Assembly: GCF_900100175.1 (NCBI RefSeq)
Contig: NZ_FNEM01000004.1
Span: 1 to 64,000 of the forward strand
Origin: Ferrimonas sediminum
Lineage (GTDB): Bacteria; Pseudomonadota; Gammaproteobacteria; Enterobacterales; Shewanellaceae
DNA: 64,000 nt
Direction: 5' to 3'
Shown here in pieces: positions 40,834-50,359 of the stretch. The translations under genes were made by a program, and so were the position numbers. The stretch's first letter is position 1, and the number at the start of each line of letters is the position of its first letter. The notes beneath the pieces are model-generated. The model saw only the letters and a program-made list of their open reading frames with translations, was not told where the DNA came from and did not search any database.

Positions 40834-41283
40834 TTATTTTTCCAGCTTGGCGATGGCTTCACCAAATTGCGACAGATCTTCAAAGGCCCGGTACACCGAG
40901 GCGAACCGAATGTAGGCCACTTTATCCAGGGCAATCAACTGCTCCATCACCAGGTTGCCGACCATGTCGGAACCGACTTCCCGCTCTCCGGTGGCCCGCA
41001 GGGCCGATTTAATCTTAGTCAAAGATTGTTCGATCGCTTCCGCCGACACCGGACGCTTCTCCACCGCCCGCTGAATGCCGCGACGCAGCTTGTCTTCATC
41101 GAACGGCTCTCGGGTGCCATCCTGCTTAATCACCCTTGGCATCACCAGTTCGGCACTTTCAAAGGTGGTAAATCGCTCGTGGCAGGTCAGGCACTCTCGG
41201 CGCCGACGAACCTGATGACCTTCGGCCACCAATCGGGAGTCGATCACCTTGGTGTCCGTCGTAGAACAAAATGGGCAGTGCAT
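40834..41283 (-). CDS. nrdR: Transcriptional repressor NrdR
   Basis: NrdR represses ribonucleotide reductase operons when bound to ATP/dATP. The zinc ribbon is [17 protein letters not shown]...[16 protein letters not shown], followed by an ATP-cone ([23 protein letters not shown]). Length is 149 residues, as in E. coli. It heads the riboflavin operon. The usual neighbour glyA is nearby on the same strand (42570). Confidence 0.97.
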   Translation of the reverse strand: MHCPFCSTTDTKVIDSRLVAEGHQVRRRRECLTCHERFTTFESAELVMPRVIKQDGTREPFDEDKLRRGIQRAVEKRPVSAEAIEQSLTKIKSALRATGEREVGSDMVGNLVMEQLIALDKVAYIRFASVYRAFEDLSQFGEAIAKLEK

Positions 41284-41363
41284 GGCGCCTCCGGCAGGTC
41301 CCTTTTACCAGGACAGGTAAACTGACTGCTAAGAATACCGGATTTAGGGCATTAGGTTAACAA

Positions 41364-42509
41364 TCAGGACGTTTCTTCACAGCTGAGTTTGATCTCCATC
41401 CGCTCTGAAGGAGCAATTCGTGACGGATGCGGCTGCCAGGGGGCCCCCGTCAGGCCAGCCTCGACCCCGAGACGGTACAGGGGCAGCATGTTTTCCGGTC
41501 CAAACTGCAGCGGCTCAAAGTCGAGCGGATAGCTTTGGGGAATGGCCGCATAGCAAAATCCCATCCCTTTTGCCGCCGCCATACGATAGACCCGCAGCAG
41601 ACTCTCGTTGACCCGATACTGATTGCTGTCGTACGCAAACTGAATGCCGTTGGCCAGGGCTTTACCGCTGGAGGGGTGCTGCCGGTGGAACAACAACTGG
41701 TGATTGACCACCACCCAGACCCGCTGCTGAGCCCGGGGCGGCAATTGAAACTGCTCCACCATAAAAGGCCTCAGGAACAACAGGTCCCAGGCGGAATCGT
41801 GATGCATCTGGTAGTAGGTGCTGCCGGCGACAGTGACCGGGAAGTAACGGGCCTCGAAGGCGCCGGGAAACGCCGAGGCCGCCTGCAGCACATCCCGATA
41901 ATAGTGGTAACGGTCGGTTCGCTCGCTGGCGGCAATGGCGCCGAGGTCCCAGAACACCGGCACACCGGCATCGGCGTTGGTGGTGCCCACATACAGACGC
42001 CGGCCCTGACGGTGGCCGGCGGCCACCTCATCGATCATCGCGTCGGTGATAAAACGATCGATCAGCGCCCGCAGCTTGCCACTGTCGTACGCCGAACGGC
42101 CAAACAGCGCCCCGAACGGATTGAGGTGACCCACGATGGCACTGGCGGGCTGCTCGGCATAGGCGTGTTTCAGTGCCAGGTCGTACTGCGGCCCCAGGAA
42201 CGCCACCGTGGCCACCAGGGCACCGGTGGAGATACCGGTCACCACCTGAAACTGCGGCCGGTTTCCCCGCTGCTGCCACCCGGCCAACAAGCCGGCGTTC
42301 CAGGCCCCGTAGGCGCCGCCACCGGATAACACCAGATGATCCACACGGGCCATATCCAGCGCAATCCGCGACGGCGGCTGTTGCACCGGATCAGCAATGG
42401 CGCCAAAGGGCAAAGCCTGCTCATGGCCGACCGGCAGGGGCGTGGGTCGGCCGGCGCAGGCTTGCAGACACAGCGCCAGCACCACCGCCAGCCAGATCTT
42501 CGAACTCAT
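41364..42509 (-). CDS. Patatin-like phospholipase lipoprotein
   Basis: The 381-residue precursor has a lipoprotein signal with lipobox LQAC (CLQACAG). The patatin fold follows: glycine-rich oxyanion loop LVLSGGGAYGAWNAG and nucleophile Ser in GISTG. The usual Asp motif DG[GA] appears to be replaced by HHDSAW in the strand YYQMHHDSAW, so the Asp is kept but its neighbours differ. The likely role is lipid acyl hydrolysis in the envelope; the substrate is unknown. The ATG at 42509 has GGAG 8 nt upstream. It follows the glyA terminator. Confidence 0.83.
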   Translation of the reverse strand: MSSKIWLAVVLALCLQACAGRPTPLPVGHEQALPFGAIADPVQQPPSRIALDMARVDHLVLSGGGAYGAWNAGLLAGWQQRGNRPQFQVVTGISTGALVATVAFLGPQYDLALKHAYAEQPASAIVGHLNPFGALFGRSAYDSGKLRALIDRFITDAMIDEVAAGHRQGRRLYVGTTNADAGVPVFWDLGAIAASERTDRYHYYRDVLQAASAFPGAFEARYFPVTVAGSTYYQMHHDSAWDLLFLRPFMVEQFQLPPRAQQRVWVVVNHQLLFHRQHPSSGKALANGIQFAYDSNQYRVNESLLRVYRMAAAKGMGFCYAAIPQSYPLDFEPLQFGPENMLPLYRLGVEAGLTGAPWQPHPSRIAPSERMEIKLSCEETS

Positions 42510-42523
42510 TGGTCTTGCTCCAC

Positions 42524-42550
42524 AAAAAAAGCCCATCCTCAGGATGGGCT
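42524..42550 (-). terminator. Terminator of glyA
   Basis: A 10-bp stem AGCCCATCCT/AGGATGGGCT (42530-42539 and 42541-42550) is followed on the minus strand by seven T. It lies 19 bp after the glyA stop and just before the patatin gene. Confidence 0.92.
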
Positions 42551-42569
42551 CAGTATACCGAATCGACGC

Positions 42570-43826
42570 TTAACGGTAGACAGGTTTGGTGCGGCACAGC
42601 GCCAGCACCTGCTGCTGCACTCGTTCCACCACGGCTTCGTTGCCGAAGTCGTCCAGAATGTCGCAGATCCAGCCGGTCAATTCACGGCACTCGGCTTCGT
42701 CGATGCCACGTCGGGTCAGTGCCGGAGTACCGATACGCAAACCGGAGGTCACAAACGGGCTGCGGGGGTCATTGGGTACCGAGTTTTTGTTCACGGTAAT
42801 GTTGGCCCGGCCCAGAGCGGCGTCGGCGTCTTTACCGGTGATATCCTTGTCGATAAGATCCAGCAGGAACAGGTGGTTGTCGGTACCACCTGACACCACC
42901 TTATAGCCACGGCTCATGAACACATCAGCCATCGCCTTGGCGTTGATCACAACCCGCTTCTGATACTCGGCAAACTCCGGCTGCAGTGCCTCTTTAAAGG
43001 CCACCGCTTTCGCCGCAATCACGTGACACAAGGGACCACCCTGACCACCAGGGAATACCGCCGAGTTGAGTTTCTTATAGACGGTTTCATCACCGCAGGC
43101 AGACAGGATCAAGCCGCCACGAGGGCCGGCCAGAGTCTTGTGGGTGGTGGTGGTGACCACGTGCGCATGGGGAACCGGGTTCGGGTAAACGCCCGCGGCG
43201 ATCAGGCCGGCGACGTGAGCCATGTCCACAAAAAGATAGGCGCCCACTTCATCGGCAATGGCACGGAACTTGGCCCAGTCGATGACGCCGGAGTAAGCGG
43301 AGAAACCGGCAATGATCATCTTCGGCTGGTGCTCTTTGGCCAGAGCCAGCACCTCGTCATAGTCGATTTCACCGGTTTCGGGAGTGATGCCGTACTGTAC
43401 GGCGTTGTAGATCTTACCGGAAAACGACACGCTGGCACCGTGGGTCAGGTGGCCACCGTGCGCCAGGCTCATGCCCAGTACGGTATCGCCAGGCTGAAGC
43501 AGTGCCATAAACACCGCCGCGTTGGCCTGGGAGCCGGAGTGCGGTTGAACGTTGGCGTACTCGGAGCCAAACAGTTCGTTAGCGCGGTCAATGGCCAGTT
43601 GCTCAGATACGTCGACGTACTCACAACCGCCGTAGTAACGTTTAGACGGGTAGCCTTCGGCATACTTGTTGGTCAATTGGGAGCCCTGGGCTTCCAGTAC
43701 GCGAGGGCTGGTGTAGTTCTCAGAGGCAATCAGTTCGATGTGTTCCTCTTGACGAGTGCGCTCCGCCTCCATCGCCTGCCACAACTCGGGATCGAAATCG
43801 GCGATGTTCATTGTTTTGTCCAGCAT
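42570..43826 (-). CDS. glyA: Serine hydroxymethyltransferase
   Basis: GlyA interconverts serine and glycine with tetrahydrofolate and PLP. The sequence shows [54 protein letters not shown] and the PLP-lysine motif [15 protein letters not shown]. The ATG at 43826 has AGGAG upstream and begins [16 protein letters not shown] (418 residues, against 417 in E. coli). A longer open frame into the leader is not supported. Confidence 0.97.
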   Translation of the reverse strand: MLDKTMNIADFDPELWQAMEAERTRQEEHIELIASENYTSPRVLEAQGSQLTNKYAEGYPSKRYYGGCEYVDVSEQLAIDRANELFGSEYANVQPHSGSQANAAVFMALLQPGDTVLGMSLAHGGHLTHGASVSFSGKIYNAVQYGITPETGEIDYDEVLALAKEHQPKMIIAGFSAYSGVIDWAKFRAIADEVGAYLFVDMAHVAGLIAAGVYPNPVPHAHVVTTTTHKTLAGPRGGLILSACGDETVYKKLNSAVFPGGQGGPLCHVIAAKAVAFKEALQPEFAEYQKRVVINAKAMADVFMSRGYKVVSGGTDNHLFLLDLIDKDITGKDADAALGRANITVNKNSVPNDPRSPFVTSGLRIGTPALTRRGIDEAECRELTGWICDILDDFGNEAVVERVQQQVLALCRTKPVYR

Positions 43827-43984
43827 CCATGTCTCCTGGTGTAGGGGTTGTTTTTTAGGCGCCACTATATTACTCCGGCGTGACGGCGATCCCAAGTCCA
43901 ATGACACAGGGTGAGTCGCTCTCATAAACGAACGCAATGAAATGGCCATCGAACTCTATCCATTGAGACGTTGCCAACTGAGGT

Positions 43985-44014
43985 GAAATGAGAGAGGCCG
44001 AACCGAGCGGCCTC
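43985..44014 (-). terminator. Probable terminator of panD
   Basis: A 7-bp stem GAGGCCG/CGGCCTC (44014-44008 and 44000-43994) is followed on the minus strand by TCTCATTTC, a weak T-tract. It lies 13 bp after the panD stop. Confidence 0.5.
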
Positions 44015-44027
44015 CTTACCGTCCCGT

Positions 44028-44408
44028 CTAGCGGCTCTGGGTCGGCACCCCCTGCCCCACCCCCTTAATGGCATTGTTCTGATCCAGATACACCAATCGA
44101 GGCTGGTGAGTGGCCGCCTCGAGGCTCTCCATCTGCACATAGGCGCAGATAATCAGCCGGTCTCCCGGGCTGGCTTTATGGGCCGCGGCGCCATTGACCG
44201 AGATGATGCGCGAGCCCCGCTCCGCTTCGATGGCGTAAGTGGCAAAGCGCTCGCCGTTATCGACATTGTACAGTTCGATCTTCTCGTACTCCAGAATGCC
44301 AGCCGCCTCGAGAAAATCCCGGTCGATGGCACAAGAGCCTTCATACTCCAACTCGGCGTGGGTCACTCTGGCCTGGTGCAATTTGCCTTTCAGCATCTCT
44401 GTTTTCAT
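44028..44408 (-). CDS. panD: Aspartate 1-decarboxylase (pyruvoyl enzyme)
   Basis: PanD makes beta-alanine for pantothenate. The proenzyme self-cleaves at Gly24-Ser25 to form the pyruvoyl group. With the ATG at 44408 ([26 protein letters not shown]... region) the Gly-Ser pair falls exactly at 24-25, as in E. coli, which fixes the start. The rest has the conserved [14 protein letters not shown] and [19 protein letters not shown]. Length is 126 residues. It sits directly after the chemotaxis-receptor gene; panB/panC are not here. Confidence 0.96.
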   Translation of the reverse strand: MKTEMLKGKLHQARVTHAELEYEGSCAIDRDFLEAAGILEYEKIELYNVDNGERFATYAIEAERGSRIISVNGAAAHKASPGDRLIICAYVQMESLEAATHQPRLVYLDQNNAIKGVGQGVPTQSR

Positions 44409-44470
44409 CTGTGATGTGTTCCTTGATTGTGGTTTCGACGGGGCTGGGTTGCCGGCCCCTTTGTCAGGCA

Positions 44471-46102
44471 TCAGGCGGTTCTGAACTGCCCCAATGTGTG
44501 TTGCAGCCGCTCGGCCAACTGAGTCAGTTCGGCGCCGGAGAGGGCGGTCTGTTCCGACCCCGCCAACACCTCTTTCGACGCCAGGTTGATCCCCTCGAGA
44601 TGCTGGCCCAGATCCTCGGCGACCGCCGCCTGCTCGCCGCAAGCGCTGGCAATCTGCAGGTTCATGGAGGCGATGTTGCCCACCGCGCCCACCACCTGCT
44701 CAATGGACATGCGCGCCCGGTTGGACTGTTCCACACAGGCGGCAATCAGCTGACAACTGTTCTGGGTCGCGCTGCCCGCTTGCTTGGAGCGGTTTTGCAA
44801 CTGCTCGATAATGGCAACGATACGGCTGGTGGACTCCTGAGTGCGACCGGCCAAAGTGCGGACCTCATCGGCCACCACCGCAAAGCCGCGGCCCTGATCT
44901 CCGGCCCGGGCGGCTTCGATGGCCGCATTCAGCGCCAACAGGTTGGTCTGATCGGCGATGTCACGAATCACATCCACCACCATGCTGATGTTAGCGGAAT
45001 CCTGCTCCAGTTCACCGACCAGGGCACCGGCCTGCTGAATCACCGACTCCGCCTGCTGAATGCCCTCGATGCCCTGATTCACCACCGTCATCCCCTCATT
45101 GGCATCTTGCGTCGCCGACTCCGCCGAATGAGACGCCTCTTCGGTATTACGGGCCACTTCGGCCACAGTCGACTGCATCTGTGTCATGGCGCTGGAGATG
45201 GACGCCACCTGCAGCTGCTGCTGGCGCATCCCCTCGGAAGTTTGCTCGGATACCGAGCCCATGGCCTCAATGGAGGTCCCCAGTTGATTGGACGCCTCGG
45301 TGATCTGGGCCACCAGCGCCGCCAGCCGGGACTGCATCTCCAGGCTGTCCTGCGCCAACTGCCCCAACTCGTCGTCGGCAAACTGCTGCCGGTTCAGTAC
45401 GTGGGTCAGATCGCCCTTGGCGATGGCTTCGATCAGGCTGCGAACCCGAGCCAGAGGGGTGCAGATCTGCCTGACCAGCAGCATGGCGGTCACCAGCATA
45501 AACGCCAGCATCACCGCCCCGCCGATGGCGATCACCCAGTACATGGTCACCACCGATGCCGCGCTGGCACCGGCTTCCTGATCGACAAAACTCTGATTCA
45601 GTGTTACCAAGGCTTCGACGGCCTCGATCAGCTCCAGGTAGGCAGGGTAACTGGCCATGATGGCGGAGTTCGCGTCTTCATATCGATCCTGGCTAATCAA
45701 CCCCAAAAACGGCTCATTGGCCACCAGGTAGGACCGCCAGCTTTGCTCCAGCACAGAAAATGCCTGCCGATCCTGCTCGTTGGCCAGAGTCGAGTGGTAA
45801 CGGTCGAGGCTGTCGTCCATGGACAGGGCCATCTTCCTGCCCTCGAGTACCCACTTCGGCATGTCCGGGTCGCCGGCATTGGACACCAAAGAGAAATCGT
45901 ACTTGCGGTAGTCGATGATGAACGCCCGCATATCCTCGGCCAGCACCAGGCTGGGAATGGTGGTGGTGTTAAATGTGGTGATGGTCGCCGCCATGGTGGC
46001 GGCTTGTCGGGTTACAATCCCGATCAGCACCGCCATGGCTAGGGCTATCAACAGATAAGCCAGGGATATCTTGTTCTTTACACTGAGATTATTGAGTCGC
46101 AC
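44471..46102 (-). CDS. Methyl-accepting chemotaxis protein
   Basis: This is a 543-residue membrane receptor. It has TM1 (about 11-32), a periplasmic four-helix-bundle-like sensor domain (about 35-185), TM2 (about 187-210), a HAMP domain, and the cytoplasmic signalling hairpin with the conserved tip [20 protein letters not shown]...[12 protein letters not shown]. There is no C-terminal NWETF-type pentapeptide for CheR docking. The start is GTG with GGAG 6 nt upstream. The ligand cannot be told from sequence. It is unrelated in function to panD downstream. Confidence 0.93.
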   Translation of the reverse strand: MRLNNLSVKNKISLAYLLIALAMAVLIGIVTRQAATMAATITTFNTTTIPSLVLAEDMRAFIIDYRKYDFSLVSNAGDPDMPKWVLEGRKMALSMDDSLDRYHSTLANEQDRQAFSVLEQSWRSYLVANEPFLGLISQDRYEDANSAIMASYPAYLELIEAVEALVTLNQSFVDQEAGASAASVVTMYWVIAIGGAVMLAFMLVTAMLLVRQICTPLARVRSLIEAIAKGDLTHVLNRQQFADDELGQLAQDSLEMQSRLAALVAQITEASNQLGTSIEAMGSVSEQTSEGMRQQQLQVASISSAMTQMQSTVAEVARNTEEASHSAESATQDANEGMTVVNQGIEGIQQAESVIQQAGALVGELEQDSANISMVVDVIRDIADQTNLLALNAAIEAARAGDQGRGFAVVADEVRTLAGRTQESTSRIVAIIEQLQNRSKQAGSATQNSCQLIAACVEQSNRARMSIEQVVGAVGNIASMNLQIASACGEQAAVAEDLGQHLEGINLASKEVLAGSEQTALSGAELTQLAERLQHTLGQFRTA

Positions 46103-46210
46103 TCCAGGCTCCTTGTGGCGCAGTGGTATTCAAAATAGAGATAAAAACGTGCCTCGATCCACACAACGGCCTTGGCGCCGAAGCCTAAACCGGCCACCAG
46201 GACCGGGCTG

Positions 46211-46540
46211 TCAATGCGGTACCGAACGGGAGAACAGGTGGATGATCAGCGTTCCCGCCACGATCAGTCCCATTCCCAGCAGCGCGGCAGCATCCAGAGG
46301 CTGTTTCAACCGCCACCAGCCAACCCCGGCCACCAGCACGATGCCCGCGCCACACCAGATGGCATAGGCGATGCCCACCGGCAGCACTCGAACCACCTGA
46401 GCCAGCAGTGCGAACGCCAACAGGTAACCACACAGGCACAGCAGCGTCGGCAGGGGCTGTGAAAACCCCTGGGTGCGTGGTAGCAAACTGGTCGCCGATA
46501 CTTCGGCAATGATGGCCAGAAGCAGGCAGAGGTAGACCAT
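46211..46540 (-). CDS. Small multidrug resistance (SMR) family transporter
   Basis: This 109-residue protein with four hydrophobic helices is of EmrE type. The membrane-embedded glutamate is present in LLAIIAEVSATSLL (E13 here, equal to EmrE E14), and the family motif AIWCGAGIVLVAGVGW follows. SMR proteins exchange protons for quaternary ammonium cations or guanidinium. The ATG lies 4 nt after the esterase stop and has no ribosome site, so it is translationally coupled. Its position beside the carnitine genes makes quaternary ammonium export (betaine type) a reasonable guess, unproven. Confidence 0.85.
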   Translation of the reverse strand: MVYLCLLLAIIAEVSATSLLPRTQGFSQPLPTLLCLCGYLLAFALLAQVVRVLPVGIAYAIWCGAGIVLVAGVGWWRLKQPLDAAALLGMGLIVAGTLIIHLFSRSVPH

Positions 46541-46544
46541 GGCG

Positions 46545-47486
46545 TTACGCCAGCAGGGCGCGAATCCGGGGGCCGGTGTCCTGCAGGTACTGATCGGCTT
46601 GATCAAACACCCCCAGCATCTTGATGAAGCCGTGAATCACCCCTTCATAGAGACGGTACTCCACCGGCACGCCGGCGGCGGTCAGCTTGTCGGCATACAG
46701 GCGGCTGTCATCGCACAGGGGGTCGTACTCGGCACAGGCGATCAGCGTGGGCGGCAGATCCGCATGGCTGCTGGCCCGCAGCGGTGAGCAGTAGGGGTGC
46801 AGACCATCGACCGGGCTGCGCAGGTAGTGATTCCAGTAGTAGCTCATACTGGCCCGCTGCAGCAGGTAACCTTCGCCGTGGTTGATGGCCGACGGGGTAT
46901 CCCAGCCGTACTGCACCGCCGGATACACCAGCACCTGGCAGGCCAGGCGCGGGCCGTTTTCATCCCGGGCCCGCAGGGCCACAGCCGCTGCCAGGTTGCC
47001 ACCGGCACTGTCACCGAACACACCGATACGACGCGGATCCAGTCCCAGTTTACGGGCATGTTCAAACACCCAGCAGGTGGCGGCATAGCAGTCGTCCATC
47101 GGCGTCGGGAATTTATGCTCCGGGGCCTTTTGATAGTTGACCGCCACCACCACCGCGCCGGTGTGGTTGGCCAGGGCACGGCTGAAACCGTCGTTGGTTT
47201 CGATGTTGGACACCATCCAGCCACTGCCGTGGAAAAACACCAGCGCCGGCTGCAGTTCGGCACTGGCATCGCCCTCAAGTGGACGGTAGATCCGAATGGG
47301 AAGATCGGCGCTGGGTCCAGGAATAAATCGATGCTCCACCGCCGCAACGGCCGCCGGCTCACGGCAGGGGCTGTCCCCCGACAGCTCCAGGTGACGGGCC
47401 TCTGCCGGGGTCATCTCTTCGTAGGCTTTGGCGCCGGAGTCACGCACCTGCTGCAAAAATTCATCAACCTTGGGATCTAATGGCAT
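46545..47486 (-). CDS. Alpha/beta hydrolase, HSL (Aes/lipase-esterase) family
   Basis: This 313-residue cytoplasmic hydrolase has the oxyanion motif FFHGSGW (usual HGGGW), nucleophile Ser in VFGDSAGGNLAAAVA, acid ACAEYDPLCDD and catalytic His in YEGVIHGFIKM. It belongs to the hormone-sensitive-lipase branch of carboxylesterases. The ATG at 47486 has AGGA upstream. It is coupled to the SMR gene and lies 248 bp after caiE. Hydrolysis of acyl-carnitine or similar esters would fit the context, but the substrate cannot be read from sequence. Confidence 0.85.
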   Translation of the reverse strand: MPLDPKVDEFLQQVRDSGAKAYEEMTPAEARHLELSGDSPCREPAAVAAVEHRFIPGPSADLPIRIYRPLEGDASAELQPALVFFHGSGWMVSNIETNDGFSRALANHTGAVVVAVNYQKAPEHKFPTPMDDCYAATCWVFEHARKLGLDPRRIGVFGDSAGGNLAAAVALRARDENGPRLACQVLVYPAVQYGWDTPSAINHGEGYLLQRASMSYYWNHYLRSPVDGLHPYCSPLRASSHADLPPTLIACAEYDPLCDDSRLYADKLTAAGVPVEYRLYEGVIHGFIKMLGVFDQADQYLQDTGPRIRALLA

Positions 47487-47734
47487 AACGGTTCCTTTAA
47501 GCGTGCACCGCCGTGTGGTCACAGCGAAATGGGGTGCGCCACCCCAACACATGCCAGCCGTTTAACGGCCTGACGGGATGGCGCGAAGTAAAAAAGTCGC
47601 CTGTCTGCTACGGCAATCGCTTGGGTAAGCGAATGTTTAGGATGAGAGGATCGCTTGTGCGTTGATGGGCAATCACCGAACAGACAGACAACAAAAAACA
47701 ATGTAACGGGCCCGTTTTCGGGTCGGGCCTCCCC

Positions 47735-48361
47735 CTAGGCCGGTTCGCTCCCCCTGACGGCGGAGGTGGATTCGGCGGTTTCCTGTACTTGGGTGGTGCC
47801 CTGCAGCCGCGGCCGATTCGGCTCCATGACCGTCCGGGGTTCAACCTCATGCATCGACGCCGCCGCCCGCTGCGCCAGATCCTGGTACTCTCGGGTGTTG
47901 AGGCGCTTCCACTGCAGCTCCTGATCCGACACCGCCCGCACCGCTTTCGCCGGAGTGCCCATCAGCAACTGCCGGGACTGGCCCTGAAAACCGGCTTTGA
48001 CAAAGCTCATGGCGGCGACGATGCTCTGCTCGGCCACCACGGCGCCATCCATCACCACCGCATTCATGCCCACTAATGCCTCTTTGCCGATCACGCAGCC
48101 ATGCAGGATGGCACCGTGGCCGATGTGGCCGTTCTCGCTGACGATGGTATCGCGGTCACTGTAGCCATGCATGATGCAGCCATCCTGAACATTGCAGCCG
48201 GTTTCCAGGATCAGGCGGCCATAGTCCCCCCGCAGCGATGCGAGCGGGCCGACATACACCCCCGGGCCAACAATGACGTCACCAATCAATACCGCGGTCG
48301 GATGGACATAGGCGCTGGGATCAACAACAGGAATAACACCTTCAAATTCATAGCAGGGCAT
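47735..48361 (-). CDS. caiE: Carnitine operon protein CaiE
   Basis: CaiE is a trimeric left-handed beta-helix protein of the gamma-carbonic-anhydrase type. In E. coli it raises CaiB/CaiD activity, perhaps by helping cofactor supply. The 208-residue protein shows hexapeptide repeats ([39 protein letters not shown]) and the family ending [21 protein letters not shown]. The C-terminus has about 12 extra low-complexity residues compared with E. coli (196). It is the last cai gene here, 193 bp after the hydratase-2 gene. Confidence 0.93.
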   Translation of the reverse strand: MPCYEFEGVIPVVDPSAYVHPTAVLIGDVIVGPGVYVGPLASLRGDYGRLILETGCNVQDGCIMHGYSDRDTIVSENGHIGHGAILHGCVIGKEALVGMNAVVMDGAVVAEQSIVAAMSFVKAGFQGQSRQLLMGTPAKAVRAVSDQELQWKRLNTREYQDLAQRAAASMHEVEPRTVMEPNRPRLQGTTQVQETAESTSAVRGSEPA

Positions 48362-48504
48362 AAAATACCTTTAAAACCTATGACTCAATAACGCTGAAAA
48401 CATAAAAATAAAAAACACAAAAATAAAAAGGGCGTGACACTACCTTGGTGCACCACACGCATTGCGCATGGAAATAGAGCACGCCAACAGCTGCCTTAAA
48501 ACAA

Positions 48505-48534
48505 CAATCGAAAACAATCGAAAACAATCAAAAC
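48505..48534. repeat. Three tandem copies of a 10-bp repeat
   Basis: CAATCGAAAA is repeated in tandem (48505-48514, 48515-48524) with a third near-copy (48525-48534) in an A-rich stretch between the hydratase-2 gene and caiE. The 10-bp period equals about one helical turn. It could be slippage-prone DNA or a phased protein-binding site. Confidence 0.8.
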
Positions 48535-48554
48535 AACAATAAAAATTTAAATAA

Positions 48555-49412
48555 CTAACGCCACTCAACTAAACCAAAATTCAAATAACAGCAATTGGGG
48601 TCATCCGCATCCACCACTCGAAAGTGGACACAGTTATCACTCCATTTCCAAATTTGAGTTTTTACCCTCGCGCCTGGATAAAGCGCCTTGGTTAACCGGG
48701 TTTTAAATCGAGTTAACCGCTCCGGCTCGCCGGGAATAATACTCCGGACAATGTGCCGGCAGGCGACCCCGGTGGTGCTCACCCCGTGCAGATTCGGCTT
48801 GGGATGACCAAACTTCTGCGCGTAGGTCCAATCCACGTGCTGTGGGTGATAGTCGCCGCTGAGGCGATACACCAGGGCCTGATTCAGTGGTACCTGTTCT
48901 ACCACCTCAAAATCCGGCTGTCGCTGTGGAATCTCAACGATATCGCGGGGGGCTTTCGGCCCACCAAAGCCACCGTCATACAGACAGCAATCCCAACTTT
49001 CGTTGGTGAACAGCAGGGTGCCCTCCTGGTTGCGAGTTTCTCCGATGTGCTGCGCCAGGCAGCCTCGTCCCTCACCCCGGTCGTATAGCCCTTTCAGCAA
49101 CACGGTGGTACTGAGCTTGCCGGTCACCAGCTCCGGAGTCAGAGGCCGGTGGACTCGAAAATCAAAGCCCCAATGCAGGGAGCCGCCCCACTCAAAACCA
49201 AAGTCGATGGTTTTGGTGACTTCACTGTCCACAATCGGCATGGCACAGAACGTGGGCAACACCTTCAGATCTTGCTCATACACATATTCAAGGTCGGTCT
49301 TACCATCACTGCCGGCACCGCATCCCAGCCCCAACAGCATTAGATCCCTGACCGTGTACTCATTAATAAAAGGCCCGTAGGTCTGGCCTTGCATCTCCAG
49401 CTTTAACGCCAT
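48555..49412 (-). CDS. Hydratase-2 (MaoC-like, double hot-dog) enoyl-CoA hydratase in the cai operon
   Basis: This 285-residue protein has two hot-dog halves. The C-terminal half carries the hydratase-2 motif: ALVYRLSGDYHPQHVDW...FGHPKPNLHGVSTTG, with catalytic Asp and His kept. The family Asn after GD-x is His here (GDYHP). Hydratase-2 enzymes add water to 2-enoyl-CoA with the facial preference opposite to crotonases such as CaiD. E. coli caiTABCDE has no such gene. The start at 49412 has GGAG 7 nt upstream. It lies 110 bp after caiD, same strand. Likely substrate: crotonobetainyl-CoA or a related acyl-CoA (inference). Confidence 0.85.
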   Translation of the reverse strand: MALKLEMQGQTYGPFINEYTVRDLMLLGLGCGAGSDGKTDLEYVYEQDLKVLPTFCAMPIVDSEVTKTIDFGFEWGGSLHWGFDFRVHRPLTPELVTGKLSTTVLLKGLYDRGEGRGCLAQHIGETRNQEGTLLFTNESWDCCLYDGGFGGPKAPRDIVEIPQRQPDFEVVEQVPLNQALVYRLSGDYHPQHVDWTYAQKFGHPKPNLHGVSTTGVACRHIVRSIIPGEPERLTRFKTRLTKALYPGARVKTQIWKWSDNCVHFRVVDADDPNCCYLNFGLVEWR

Positions 49413-49522
49413 TTCGAAACTCCCTCTATCGAACGTCTCCGCCACCCTCCACCAGACAGCGGGTCAGCAGTGGCAACCGGCGCCTTAGCTGCACCGATTG
49501 CCACCACGGGTATCCAGGGGCG

Positions 49523-50308
49523 TTACTTACCCGCCCAGACCGGATCGCGCTTCTCGGCAAACGCCGCAGGTCCTTCCAGCGCATCTTCAGAGTGCAGAAC
49601 CGACGGGTAGTGCTTCAGCGCACCGCTGCGGGTGAAGCGGTAACCCTCTTCGATGGTCATTTCACTGGTGGTACGAACCACCTCTTTCAACGCCGCCACG
49701 GCCAGAGGGGCACTCTGAGCGATTTGCGCTGCCAGTTCACGGGCAGATTCCATCAGTTCGGCATTGCTGACCACGCGGTTGACGATGCCCCAGCGCAGCG
49801 CTTCTTCCGCGTCCATACGGCGACCGGTCATCATCATCTCGTTAACAATGGCCGGTGGCACCAGCTTCGGCAGACGCAGCATGCCGCCGCTGTCTGGTAC
49901 GATGCCCAGTTTGGCTTCAGGCAGAGCAAAGCTGGCGTTATCGGCACAAACAATCATGTCGGCCGCCAGCGCCAGTTCAAAACCACCACCGAAGGCGTAA
50001 CCATTGACGGCGGCAATGACCGGCTTGTCCAGGTCAAACAGCTCGGTCAGACCGGCGAAACCACCAGGACCAAAATCCGCATCCGGCGCTTCGCCTTCGG
50101 CGGCCGCTTTCAGATCCCAGCCTGCCGAGAAGAAACGCTCGCCCGCACCGGTAATGATGGCAACCCGAAGCTCAGGATCATCACGGAATGCCAGAAAAAC
50201 TTCGCCCATTTCAAAGCTGGTTTTGGCATCGATGGCATTGGCTTTAGGCCGATCCAGGGTGATTTCCAAAACGCCGCCATTTCGAGTTACGTGCAATGAT
50301 TCACTCAT
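49523..50308 (-). CDS. caiD: Carnitinyl-CoA dehydratase CaiD
   Basis: CaiD reversibly dehydrates L-carnitinyl-CoA to crotonobetainyl-CoA. The crotonase fold is seen: [18 protein letters not shown], oxyanion segments FSAGWDLKA and [16 protein letters not shown], then [26 protein letters not shown] with the catalytic Glu region. Length is 261, equal to E. coli CaiD. It lies 51 bp after caiC. Confidence 0.95.
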   Translation of the reverse strand: MSESLHVTRNGGVLEITLDRPKANAIDAKTSFEMGEVFLAFRDDPELRVAIITGAGERFFSAGWDLKAAAEGEAPDADFGPGGFAGLTELFDLDKPVIAAVNGYAFGGGFELALAADMIVCADNASFALPEAKLGIVPDSGGMLRLPKLVPPAIVNEMMMTGRRMDAEEALRWGIVNRVVSNAELMESARELAAQIAQSAPLAVAALKEVVRTTSEMTIEEGYRFTRSGALKHYPSVLHSEDALEGPAAFAEKRDPVWAGK

Positions 50309-50359
50309 GTTCTTACTCCATTAAGAGTCAACTAATGACTCCATCCACTAAATTAAAAA

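Noticed and set aside
37832-41363. FMN riboswitch for the riboflavin operon
   Set aside because: Gaps between ribD, ribE and ribBA are 0-13 bp, and neither the 109-bp ribBA-ribH gap nor the short nrdR leader shows the conserved FMN-element boxes.
48505-48534. Short regular repeats as a possible CRISPR array
   Set aside because: The units are 10 bp and directly adjacent, with no spacers, and no cas gene is nearby.
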